DNA from: Chitinophagales bacterium
GTDB lineage: Bacteria; Bacteroidota; Bacteroidia; Chitinophagales; UBA2359
Assembly: GCA_020629335.1 (NCBI GenBank)
Contig: JAHDDN010000310.1
Location: 1-6,470 of the forward strand
Direction: 5' to 3'
Length of the DNA: 6,470 bases
Positions 1-5,966 of the stretch are shown piece by piece. Position numbers and translations under genes: made by a program. How positions within the stretch are numbered: position 1 is the first letter of the stretch; each line of letters opens with the position of its first letter. Under the pieces are notes generated by a model. It was not told the origin of the DNA. It did not search any database and saw nothing but the letters and a program-made list of their open reading frames with translations.

Positions 1-192
1 CGTATTCCCCCCATATCGGAAATCCACCCCAATTCTTTATAGCATCGTAATAGATACCTGTGCGCTTCGCGCTCGGTATGACAGTTTTGATTATTTTACG
101 TTGAGACGCCTACTGGCGTCTTCTATTAAAAAGTAAGCTGTCTTCAGACAGCGCAGATATGCTAGCCTATGATTTCAATCGTAGGCGGGAGG
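1..192. repeat. Long direct repeat, copy 1 (may continue upstream of the window)
   Basis: This block is identical base for base to 240-431, giving a period of 239. The 47 bases between the copies (193-239) are unique apart from a small inverted repeat, TAATCC (201-206) with GGATTA (221-226). Copy 1 starts at the window edge, so its true left end is unknown. Four inverted repeats lie inside: 54-58 with 75-79 (ATACC/GGTAT) around GCGC-TTC-GCGC (62-72); 104-110 with 115-121 (AGACGCC/GGCGTCT, loop TACT); 137-142 with 147-152 (GCTGTC/GACAGC, loop TTCA); and 165-174 with 177-186 (one T-G wobble, almost no loop). The GCGC-rich part with GGTATGACAG resembles a dispersed intergenic repeat that I recall from many Bacteroidota genomes; that likeness is from memory. 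The period is not a multiple of three, which argues against a repeated coding sequence. Confidence 0.95.
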
Positions 193-239
193 AGAGCGAA
201 TAATCCCTATTCAAGCAGCAGGATTAGTATTAGTCAAAA

Positions 240-431
240 CGTATTCCCCCCATATCGGAAATCCACCCCAATTCTTTATAGCATCGTAATAGATACCTGT
301 GCGCTTCGCGCTCGGTATGACAGTTTTGATTATTTTACGTTGAGACGCCTACTGGCGTCTTCTATTAAAAAGTAAGCTGTCTTCAGACAGCGCAGATATG
401 CTAGCCTATGATTTCAATCGTAGGCGGGAGG
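240..431. repeat. Long direct repeat, copy 2
   Basis: This is a perfect second copy of 1-192 and carries the same four hairpins shifted by 239 bases (293-318, 343-360, 376-391, 404-425). It ends at GGGAGG, after which the sequence departs from the spacer that follows copy 1. The absence of any mismatch points to recent duplication or gene conversion. With only two copies visible, a tandem array that begins upstream and a pair of dispersed elements that landed close together cannot be told apart. Confidence 0.95.
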
Positions 432-460
432 CAAGGGGATCATTCCATAGTATGTATGAT

Positions 461-487
461 GTAGGGGCGACCCTTGTGGTCGTCCTT
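461..487. repeat. GC-rich palindromic repeat, copy A
   Basis: The sequence GTAGGGGCGACC is followed after a five-base loop by GGTCGTCC. Bases 463-472 pair with 478-487 using two G-T wobbles. It belongs with the elements at 755-781 and 1648-1687, sharing a GTARGGGCG left half and a TGTG-(N)-CG(C/T)CC right half. It lies in a gene-free stretch and has no T tract behind it, so it does not look like a rho-independent terminator. Confidence 0.75.
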
Positions 488-530
488 TTGCCATGAAACA
501 GTGTCTCGTGGTCACCCTCTCGCCATGAAA
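476..530. repeat. Degenerate 23-base duplication, offset 32
   Basis: Bases 476-498 and 508-530 align at 19 of 23 positions. Both end in GCCATGAAA, and both begin with GTGGTC. The left copy includes the right arm of the GC-rich palindrome at 461-487, so the duplication seems to have copied half of that element and its flank. The differences suggest it is old. No coding or regulatory role is visible. Confidence 0.6.
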
Positions 531-556
531 ATAGCTTTAGTAAAACAGCAATAAAA

Positions 557-582
557 AATCCGTGCAATCCGTGCAATCCGTG
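557..582. repeat. Nine-base tandem repeat, AATCCGTGC, about 2.9 copies
   Basis: AATCCGTGC occurs at 557-565 and 566-574, then AATCCGTG at 575-582. It sits 13 bases before the left closing helix of the candidate structured RNA at 595. I recall similar AATCCGTG strings in intergenic DNA of Bacteroidota, but this is from memory. No function can be assigned. Confidence 0.8.
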
Positions 583-733
583 ATTCAAATTTCTGCGTGA
601 GGGATGGAAGCGGTATGTGGCGTCGTGAAGTAGCTTACGGAACTTAGGCAGACGCAGGCTGGCCACGCAGTGGCAGACAAGTATGCCTTAGTGGAGTAGC
701 TGCTGAACAGCCACATAAGAGCGGACAGCCCGA

Positions 734-801
734 CCCAATTTTTTTTGGCCATTTGTAGGGGCGCTACCAATGTGTGCGCCCAATGGCCAAAAAAAATTGG
801 G
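734..801. repeat. Perfect 20-base inverted repeat with a GC-rich repeat in its loop
   Basis: Bases 734-753 (CCC, AA, eight T, GGCC, ATT) are the exact reverse complement of 782-801. The 28-base loop holds a second palindrome, GGGCGC (759-764) with GCGCCC (776-781). The whole can fold as one long hairpin, broken only by the unpaired stretch 754-758 on one side, in DNA (cruciform) or in RNA. The T tract lies inside the stem rather than after it, so it is not a standard terminator, although such a hairpin could still slow polymerase or protect an RNA end. It forms the 3' arm of the structured element at 595-807. Confidence 0.9.
755..781. repeat. GC-rich palindromic repeat, copy B
   Basis: GTAGGGGCGC, then ACCAATGTGTG and GCGCCC, match the family seen at 461-487 and 1648-1687. 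The paired core is 759-764 with 776-781. It fills the loop of the 20-base inverted repeat at 734-801, which suggests it inserted into, or was captured by, an existing hairpin. Its ATGTGTG string provides a false start codon at 770 for the frame of the downstream thioredoxin-like gene. Confidence 0.75.
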
Positions 802-830
802 GCACGCCCAAATATTAAAAAAAAATATCT

Positions 831-862
831 ATTGCACCCCACCTAAATTTGGCTTAATTTTG
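831..862 (+). promoter_or_regulatory. Candidate Bacteroidota-type promoter for the thioredoxin-like gene
   Basis: ATTG (831-834) and TAATTTTG (855-862) are 20 bases apart. This fits the primary sigma factor pattern TTG-N(17-23)-TAnnTTTG known from Bacteroides and Flavobacterium. Transcription would begin near 869 and leave a leader of about 20 bases before the ATG at 890. A second TAnnTTTG box (TAAATTTG, 844-851) has no TTG at a fitting distance. If this promoter is real, transcription starts after the structured element at 595-807, which would then not be part of this mRNA. Confidence 0.5.
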
Positions 863-889
863 GCATTCCAAATACTAAAAAATATCCTT

Positions 890-1642
890 ATGAAAAAATT
901 ATTACTTACCCTTATTCTAATGCTACCTTTGGTGCTTCAGGCGCAGACGGTAGATAACTTCACATTGACTGATATTGATGGAAATACTTTTGTTTTGGCG
1001 GATAAATTAGCAGAAGACAAAAGTGTATTGATTTATTTCTTTTTTACTGGCTGCCCAAATTGTGCAGGGACGACTCCTAAATTACAGCAAATATATGAGT
1101 CTGTAGGAGGGGAGGATGCTTGTATGGAAATATTGGCATTCGATGTGGATCCGAATGAGGATATTCCAGCCATTCAAGCGTATCAAGATAACTATGGAGT
1201 TGATTTTACCTTCTTTAACTCACAATCTAATGCCAATGCGGCGGTTATTTTTGGCATGATCTCAAGTCAATTCAATGGATCAGCAGCTACGCCTTCTACT
1301 ATCTTGATAAATCCAGATTATAGCGTGGCTTATAAAGACCAAGGCAATGACGATTACTATAATGATGTTTTAGAAGGAGAAATAAATAGCACTATACCTA
1401 CTGATTGTGCTAGTACTTCAACCGAAATTTTGAATACGTCAAGTATTGCCATTTATCCCAATCCTACTACTGATTTTGTACAGTTTCAAACGGATACCCC
1501 TTTGAACTACGAATTATACAATATCAAAGGAGAGTTAATCCAAACTGCCAATGGATTTTCTGTAGATTTAACGAATCTAAACGAAAGCGTCTATTATTTG
1601 AAAGTTAATGATCAGACGCAGAAAATTTTAAAAATGAACTAA
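890..1642 (+). CDS. Secreted thioredoxin-like protein with T9SS type A sorting domain
   Basis: This 250-residue protein is predicted to be an exported thiol-disulfide (redoxin/TlpA-like) protein. Residues 1-18 are a Sec signal peptide (MKK, then a leucine-rich core, cleavage probably after LQA). Residues 21-170 read as a thioredoxin fold: FTLTDIDGN near 24, the active-site CxxC as G-C55-P-N-C58, and a cis-proline loop TPS at 134-136. Two further cysteines are at 78 and 173. Residues 184-250 form a T9SS type A C-terminal domain, with IYPNPTTDFVQF, YELYNIKGELI, a V-Y-Y-L-K-V strand and a final QKILKMN. This predicts crossing of the outer membrane and release or anchoring at the surface. The ATG at 890 was chosen because it begins the signal peptide. 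The frame is open upstream to an ATG at 770, but that codon lies in a repeat hairpin and would add 40 residues ahead of the signal sequence. Natural partners are unknown. The fold and the sorting domain are clear; the substrate is not. Confidence 0.9.
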   Translation: MKKLLLTLILMLPLVLQAQTVDNFTLTDIDGNTFVLADKLAEDKSVLIYFFFTGCPNCAGTTPKLQQIYESVGGEDACMEILAFDVDPNEDIPAIQAYQDNYGVDFTFFNSQSNANAAVIFGMISSQFNGSAATPSTILINPDYSVAYKDQGNDDYYNDVLEGEINSTIPTDCASTSTEILNTSSIAIYPNPTTDFVQFQTDTPLNYELYNIKGELIQTANGFSVDLTNLNESVYYLKVNDQTQKILKMN

Positions 1643-1647
1643 AAAGT

Positions 1648-1687
1648 TTGTAAGGGCGGACCTATGTGTCCGCCCCTCAGCTTACAA
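1648..1687. repeat. GC-rich palindromic repeat, copy C, with flanking arms
   Basis: GGGCGGAC (1654-1661) pairs perfectly with GTCCGCCC (1668-1675) around a six-base loop. Outside it, TTGTAAG (1648-1654) is the reverse complement of CTTACAA (1681-1687), sharing base 1654 with the inner stem. This nested plan recalls the one at 734-801. It begins six bases after the stop of the thioredoxin-like gene. No T run follows, so termination is doubtful, though the hairpin could protect the 3' end of that mRNA. It also supplies a misleading GTG start at 1666 in frame with the GNAT gene. Confidence 0.8.
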
Positions 1688-1698
1688 CAACCCACACC

Positions 1699-2235
1699 AT
1701 GCCCCACCTTTTTACCTCCCAACGCCTTGGCTTTCGTCAGTGGCAGATCTCAGATAAAGCGCCTTATGCGGCTATGAATGCCAATCCTAAGGTTCGACAA
1801 TATTTTCCTTCTACATTGAGTGTTAGGGAATCTAATGCCTCTTATGATCGTTTAAAATCGCATATTAAGCAAAACGGATTTGGCTTCTTTGCTGTTGATT
1901 TATTATCGACTAATGAGTTTGCTGGTTTTATAGGCTTTGTGAAAACGCCTTTTGAAGCAGACTTTACTCCTTGTGTAGAGATTGGCTGGCGACTCAGAGA
2001 ATCTTTGTGGAATCAAGGGCTGGCGACTGAAGGAGCATTACGCTCTTTAGAATATGCCTTTGAAAATTGGGATTTTGATAGCATTTATTCCTTTACAGCC
2101 GTTCAGAATAAGCCTTCTGAAAGAGTCATGCAAAAAATTGGAATGCACAAAGTGAAAGAATTTGATCATCCTAAGGTGCCAGCGTACAGTCCTTTATTAA
2201 GACATGTTTTATACAAAATAGACCGACCTCACTGA
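1699..2235 (+). CDS. GNAT-family N-acetyltransferase, RimJ/RimL type
   Basis: This 178-residue cytoplasmic enzyme should transfer an acetyl group from acetyl-CoA to an amine, either a protein N-terminus or a small molecule. Its layout matches the Acetyltransf_3 (RimJ/RimL) group: an N-terminal SQRLGFRQW strand (7-15), the usual N-P-x-V stretch at 29-32, GFIGFV around 76-81, the EIGWRL strand (94-99), the acetyl-CoA pyrophosphate loop as W-N-Q-G-L-A-T-E-G (104-112), and the late N-K-P-S-E-R-V-M-Q-K-I-G-M segment (137-149), which is highly typical. The ATG at 1699 was chosen. A GTG at 1666 would add 11 residues that start inside a repeat hairpin and match nothing in the family. No Shine-Dalgarno box is seen, as is usual in Bacteroidota. 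The last four residues (DRPH) run past the point where relatives usually stop, next to a possible deletion joint at about 2220. The substrate cannot be told from the sequence. Confidence 0.88.
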   Translation: MPHLFTSQRLGFRQWQISDKAPYAAMNANPKVRQYFPSTLSVRESNASYDRLKSHIKQNGFGFFAVDLLSTNEFAGFIGFVKTPFEADFTPCVEIGWRLRESLWNQGLATEGALRSLEYAFENWDFDSIYSFTAVQNKPSERVMQKIGMHKVKEFDHPKVPAYSPLLRHVLYKIDRPH

Positions 2236-2350
2236 AATAGGTGTCAAAGCAGTCAAAATCACGACTATTGGCCCTTTGAGGCTGTCTAAAGATCAATTTA
2301 GAGCCAAGTGGTTAAGTAAAGTGGAGCGTTTAGGACAAAAGAATAAGTAA
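2222..2350 (+). pseudogene. Possible C-terminal remnant of a lost gene
   Basis: From 2222 to the TAA at 2348-2350 there are 42 open codons in a frame different from the GNAT gene. They read like real protein: TDLTEIGVKAVKITTIGPL, then RLSKDQFRAKWLSKVERLG and QKNK. There is no ATG in the stretch, and an in-frame TAG lies just upstream at 2219-2221, so it cannot be expressed as it stands. The mix of hydrophobic and charged residues, with two W/F positions in an amphipathic tail, is unlike the noise of a random frame. I do not recognise the family. The simplest reading is the 3' end of a gene whose body was deleted, with the joint near the end of the GNAT gene. Chance openness over 42 codons remains possible. 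Confidence 0.4.
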
Positions 2351-2388
2351 GGCCTTGCCTGAGAATAAAATGAATATTTTCCTTACAT

Positions 2389-2413
2389 TAGTGATTTCTA
2401 AATTGAATCACTA
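2389..2413. promoter_or_regulatory. Perfect 8-base inverted repeat just before the peptidase start
   Basis: TAGTGATT (2389-2396) and AATCACTA (2406-2413) are exact reverse complements with nine bases between them, ending three bases before the ATG at 2417. It could be an operator for a dimeric repressor or a hairpin in the leader that covers the start region. A weak promoter guess, TTG at 2355-2357 and TATTTTCC at 2375-2382 (17 apart, final TTTG not matched), would place the transcript start near the left arm. The repeat itself is certain; its role is inference. Confidence 0.5.
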
Positions 2414-2416
2414 GCT

Positions 2417-4198
2417 ATGTTCCGTAAACAATTATTGATTTTTACCATAATTGGGTTATGCTTAAGCCAAGCGATTTTTGCCCAAAAAGATAGAACTCAA
2501 AGAACAATAATGACTCCTGAAGTAATAGAGTTTAGTGCTTTTAAGAAGGAGTTTTTGGCGCAATATTGGGCCGCTAATCCCATGAGTGCTACTTATCAAG
2601 GTTTGGCAGATTATTGTAATAAATTAGATATTCCCACTAAAGAAAGTGCGCTTCAAAAGCTGAGTATTTACAGTGACTTAATGGGGCGATTGGCCAAGTA
2701 CGATTATAAAAAACTAAGCCCATCGGATCAGATTGACTATCAATTGATGAAAAATCAGGTCCAAAAAAAGATGTGGTATATTCAATCTTTCCAACCGCAT
2801 ATATGGAAACCCTCCTATTATAATGTTAGTAGTTATTTCGATAAAATATTGAATCACCCTGAATTAGATGATAAAGAGCGATTGTATGTATTAGAACAAT
2901 TGTTGCAACAGCTGCCAACTTATTATCGGGCTGCGGTATCTAATTTAAAGAAGGTGACGATTGAGCATACTGAATTGGCAATTAGTCAATTAAAAGGAGG
3001 ACTCAATATATTTGAACAAAAAATTCCTGATTATGTGGCGAAGTCAAAGGAAAAAGGTATTCAAGTGAATGATCAAGGGCATTTTGATCAACAATTGGAA
3101 GATGCCATCGCTAGTATTAATCGCTATATCGAGTGGCTACAAATTAATCAGCCAAGCCCAGAAAAAGCTCGTCCATTCCGAATTGGGCAAATGTATTATG
3201 AGCGTAAATTCAATTTAGAGATTAGTGCTGATATGAAAGCAAAAGAGCTGTATCAACTGGCCCAACAAGCCAAGAAAGAAACGCATGTATTAATGGGGCA
3301 AATGGCTGCTTCTATCTGGCCAAAGTACTTCAAGGAACCGATGCCTACAGATAGGAAAGAAATGATCAGTCAATTGATTGATACGCTTTCGACTAAGCAT
3401 TCCAAAAGAGAAGACTTTGTAGAGGATATTAGAAAGCAATTAGCTGAACTTACCGCCTTTGTCAACGAAAAACAAATCCTCCGACAAGACACCACTAAGC
3501 CTTTAAAGGTGAGAGAAACCCCTGCATATATGCGTGGAGTATCTGTTGCATCTATCTCAGCACCAGGGCCTTATGATGCAGAAGGTGAAACTTACTATAA
3601 TGTCGCACCTTTAGATAAATACACGGAGGAAGAAGCTGAAAGTTACCTGAGAGAATATAATCACTATATGCTACAAATTCTCAATATCCATGAAGCTATT
3701 CCTGGGCATTATACCCAATTATACTATGCTAATCAGTCACCCAGTATTATCAAAAGCTTGTTTGGTGATGGTCCGATGATAGAAGGTTGGGCTTGTTATA
3801 CCGAGCGTATGATGTTAGAAGAAGGCTATGGTAATCAATCGCCCGAATTGTGGTTGTTATATTATAAGTGGTATTTGCGTATTGTTTGCAATACCATTTT
3901 AGACTATAGCGTTCACAATCTAAATATGAGCAAAGAGGAGGGGATTGATTTACTCATGAATGAAGCTTTCCAAGAAAAAACGGAAGCCGAAGGCAAATGG
4001 CGTCGGGCCACTTTATCACAAGTACAATTGTGTGAATACTTTGCAGGCTTTAGTGAAATTTACCAATTGCGAAAAGATTATAAAGCCCTTAAAGGGGATG
4101 CCTATACACTTAAAGAATTTAATGAAACCTTCCTAAGTTTTGGCAGTGCTCCTGTGAGTGCTATCCGTAAACTAATGTTAGGAACGGATACTAAATAA
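2417..4198 (+). CDS. Exported DUF885-family zinc metallopeptidase
   Basis: This 593-residue protein belongs to the DUF885 family (PF05960), whose members carry a gluzincin-like metallopeptidase motif; the length is normal for the family. Residues 1-22 are a Sec signal peptide ending in A-I-F-A before QKD, so it should act in the periplasm or beyond. The cysteine at 15 is preceded by leucine, not a small residue, so it is probably not a lipoprotein. The zinc site is H425-E-A-I-P-G-H431, with the two histidines as ligands and E426 as catalytic base by family analogy. E456 in E-G-W-A-C-Y-T-E (456-463) is the likely third ligand. The middle region (about 70-330) is mostly helical and charged. The start ATG fits the signal peptide, and no earlier in-frame start is better. 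It lies 41 bases upstream of a peptide-binding lipoprotein gene, which suggests that it trims extracellular peptides. The substrate is not known; family assignment is confident. Confidence 0.93.
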   Translation: MFRKQLLIFTIIGLCLSQAIFAQKDRTQRTIMTPEVIEFSAFKKEFLAQYWAANPMSATYQGLADYCNKLDIPTKESALQKLSIYSDLMGRLAKYDYKKLSPSDQIDYQLMKNQVQKKMWYIQSFQPHIWKPSYYNVSSYFDKILNHPELDDKERLYVLEQLLQQLPTYYRAAVSNLKKVTIEHTELAISQLKGGLNIFEQKIPDYVAKSKEKGIQVNDQGHFDQQLEDAIASINRYIEWLQINQPSPEKARPFRIGQMYYERKFNLEISADMKAKELYQLAQQAKKETHVLMGQMAASIWPKYFKEPMPTDRKEMISQLIDTLSTKHSKREDFVEDIRKQLAELTAFVNEKQILRQDTTKPLKVRETPAYMRGVSVASISAPGPYDAEGETYYNVAPLDKYTEEEAESYLREYNHYMLQILNIHEAIPGHYTQLYYANQSPSIIKSLFGDGPMIEGWACYTERMMLEEGYGNQSPELWLLYYKWYLRIVCNTILDYSVHNLNMSKEEGIDLLMNEAFQEKTEAEGKWRRATLSQVQLCEYFAGFSEIYQLRKDYKALKGDAYTLKEFNETFLSFGSAPVSAIRKLMLGTDTK

Positions 4199-4239
4199 CT
4201 TTAAATGAGTTCTATTAGTAGAGTAGTAAAAAAACTAAA

Positions 4240-5874
4240 ATGACCAAACTTAATTATACCCTGCTTTTTTGTTTGATTTTCTTATTCAACTCATGCGTTC
4301 AAACGGAATCGACTAAAAGAGCATCTAACGATCAATCGGCTGCTAAGAAAATATTTAGGTACAATCAGCCTTCTACCCTTAATTCCCTTGATCCTGCATT
4401 TGCAAAGGATCAAGCTGGTATATGGATCGCTAATCAGCTTTACAGTACATTAGTCCAGATAGATGATGGATTGAATATTAAGCCCAATGCGGCTAAATCT
4501 TGGGAAGTAAGTGAAGATGGCTTAGTTTATACTTTTAAATTGAGAGATGATATTTATTTTCACGATCATTCCGCATTTGAGAATGGGAAAGGAGAGCGAC
4601 TTACGGCGCATGACGTAGCCTTTAGTTTTAATCGGATTATGGATGATGCCTTAGCTTCTCCAGGAAGATGGATTTTTGAAAATAGGGTAGCAGACAAGGA
4701 ACCGTTCAAAGCCTTAGATGATTATACTTTCCAATTGACACTCCAAAAGGCCTTCCGCCCGATTATGGGGATTTTGAGTATGCAATATTGCTCCATAGTA
4801 CCCCAAAAAGTGGTAGAGGCATTAAAAGCTGACTTCCGAACCAATGCGGTTGGTTCAGGTCCTTTTAAATTGAAAAAATGGCTCGAAAATGAAGTCTTGA
4901 TACTCGAAAAAAATGCGAACTATTACGAAAAAGTAGCAGGTAAGCAATTGCCTTTTATAGATGGGATCAAGGTGACCTTTAATGAAAATAAGAAGAACGC
5001 TTATCTCAAATTTATTGAAGGAGAATTAGATTTTCTTTCAGGTATTGACCCATCCTATGTAGATGAAATACTAGATAAAAGCGGGCAATTAAAAAGCGAG
5101 CATAAAGCGAATATTGATTTACAACGTTCCCCTTATCTCAATACTGAGTATTTGGGCTTTATGCTCAAAGATGGTAATGATGCCTTGATGAAAAAAGAGG
5201 TACGACAAGCCATCAATTATGGCTTTGAAAGAAAGAAAATGATTCAATACTTGCGCAATGGAGTCGGTATTCCAGGTGAGCAAGGTTTTGTTCCGCCAGG
5301 CCTACCTTCCTTTGATAAAAATAAAGTAAAAGGCTATGAATTTGACCAACAAAAAGCCAGAGAATTACTAGCGAAGGCGGGCTATCCTAATGGAAAAGGA
5401 TTACCCAAAATTACCTTAGAAACCACAGCTGCTTATAAAGACCTCTGTACCTTCATTCAAAAGCAATTAGCAGATATAGGAATTAAGGTCGAAATGGTCA
5501 TGCATCCTTCCTCTTTCTTACGTGAAAAAGTAGCCAAAGGCGAAGCCGATTTTTTCAGGGGTTCTTGGATAGCGGATTATCCAGATGCCGAAACTTATTT
5601 TACGGTTTTATATGGAGCGCATCCTGCGCCACCTAATTACACTCGATTTAAAAATGCTGAATTTGATAAACTATATCAAGAAGCCTTAGCAGAAAACGAT
5701 AATGAGAGGCGTTATGAACTCTACCGAGCAATGGATAGGATTGTTATAGAAGAAGCACCCATAGTGCCGCTATATTACGATGAAGTTTTACGCTTTAAAC
5801 GAAAAAATATAAAAGGGCTTGGAAATAATGCCTTTAATCTGCTGAGCCTAAAGACGGTAGATATGGCCAATTAA
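4240..5874 (+). CDS. Family 5 extracellular solute-binding lipoprotein (oligopeptide/dipeptide type)
   Basis: This 544-residue protein is a bacterial solute-binding protein of family 5 (SBP_bac_5; OppA/DppA-like), the substrate-capturing part of an ABC importer for peptides or, in some members, nickel or sugars. Residues 1-18 are a lipoprotein signal and C19 in L-F-N-S-C is the lipidated residue. The mature part has the family signature around 84-109 (A-A-K-S-W-E-V-S-E-D-G-L-x-Y-T-F-x-L-R), GSGPFKL (205-211), the V-R-Q-A-I-N-Y-G segment (321-328) with the following VPPGLP (351-356), SWIADYPDA (442-450) and EAPIVPLYY (505-513). The length is normal and nothing appears broken. It follows the peptidase by 41 bases with no clear terminator or promoter between, so co-transcription is likely. 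The neighbouring peptidase favours peptides as ligands. No permease or ATPase gene follows: the next gene is a TetR regulator, so the transporter core must be encoded elsewhere or this protein works with a partner not seen here. Confidence 0.93.
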   Translation: MTKLNYTLLFCLIFLFNSCVQTESTKRASNDQSAAKKIFRYNQPSTLNSLDPAFAKDQAGIWIANQLYSTLVQIDDGLNIKPNAAKSWEVSEDGLVYTFKLRDDIYFHDHSAFENGKGERLTAHDVAFSFNRIMDDALASPGRWIFENRVADKEPFKALDDYTFQLTLQKAFRPIMGILSMQYCSIVPQKVVEALKADFRTNAVGSGPFKLKKWLENEVLILEKNANYYEKVAGKQLPFIDGIKVTFNENKKNAYLKFIEGELDFLSGIDPSYVDEILDKSGQLKSEHKANIDLQRSPYLNTEYLGFMLKDGNDALMKKEVRQAINYGFERKKMIQYLRNGVGIPGEQGFVPPGLPSFDKNKVKGYEFDQQKARELLAKAGYPNGKGLPKITLETTAAYKDLCTFIQKQLADIGIKVEMVMHPSSFLREKVAKGEADFFRGSWIADYPDAETYFTVLYGAHPAPPNYTRFKNAEFDKLYQEALAENDNERRYELYRAMDRIVIEEAPIVPLYYDEVLRFKRKNIKGLGNNAFNLLSLKTVDMAN

Positions 5875-5966
5875 TGTTTTTATTTGCATCAATCCTAGCT
5901 GCTAAAGGACTTAAATGTCATATTTTTTCACAATATTTGTTAACTAAATGGGCAAGTTTGAATATT

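Larger units (their letters stand above)
595..807 (+). ncRNA. Candidate structured RNA or RNA-derived intergenic element
   Basis: The ends pair: GCGTG (595-599) with CACGC (803-807). Inside, TATGTGGC (614-621) pairs perfectly with GCCACATA (710-717). Within that helix lie a hairpin at 624-639 (CGT, bulged G, AAG / CTT ACG) and a helix AGGCA (646-650) with TGCCT (684-688) that encloses GCCAC (662-666) with GTGGC (670-674). The 3' part is a perfect 20-base stem, 734-753 with 782-801. The single-stranded joints GAGGGATGGAAGCGG (599-613) and GCGGACAGCCCGACCC (721-736) look like the conserved core of a repeated structured intergenic element I associate with Bacteroidota, possibly the Rfam Flavo-1 motif; I could not verify that name. 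A + strand reading is preferred because of those joints, though DNA palindromes fold on both strands. No promoter was found just upstream. The exact ends and its independence from the gene at 890 are uncertain. Confidence 0.45.

Noticed and set aside
169..375. Open frame of 68 codons on the + strand
   Set aside because: It runs across the end of one long repeat copy, the spacer and most of the next copy; the period of 239 is not a multiple of three and the product has no recognisable domain, so it is a chance frame in repeat DNA.
1..431. CRISPR array
   Set aside because: The repeats are 192 bases long with one 47-base spacer and no cas gene is present; size and number do not fit a CRISPR.
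734..822. Rho-independent terminator at the 20-base palindrome
   Set aside because: The T run sits inside the stem, and on the + strand the bases after the hairpin are GGCACGCCC followed later by an A run, not T.
406..842. Two overlapping open frames on the - strand (406-666 and 585-842)
   Set aside because: Both are made of hairpin repeats and the candidate structured RNA, overlap each other in different frames, and have no domain or sensible start region.
2417..2482. Lipoprotein signal in the peptidase
   Set aside because: C15 is preceded by L14 rather than G, A or S, and a normal signal peptidase I site (A-I-F-A) follows.
5893..5930. Terminator after the binding-protein gene
   Set aside because: The only stem found (TCC/GGA and TAG/CTA with a two-base bulge) is very weak and the T run is more than ten bases further on, so it was not listed.
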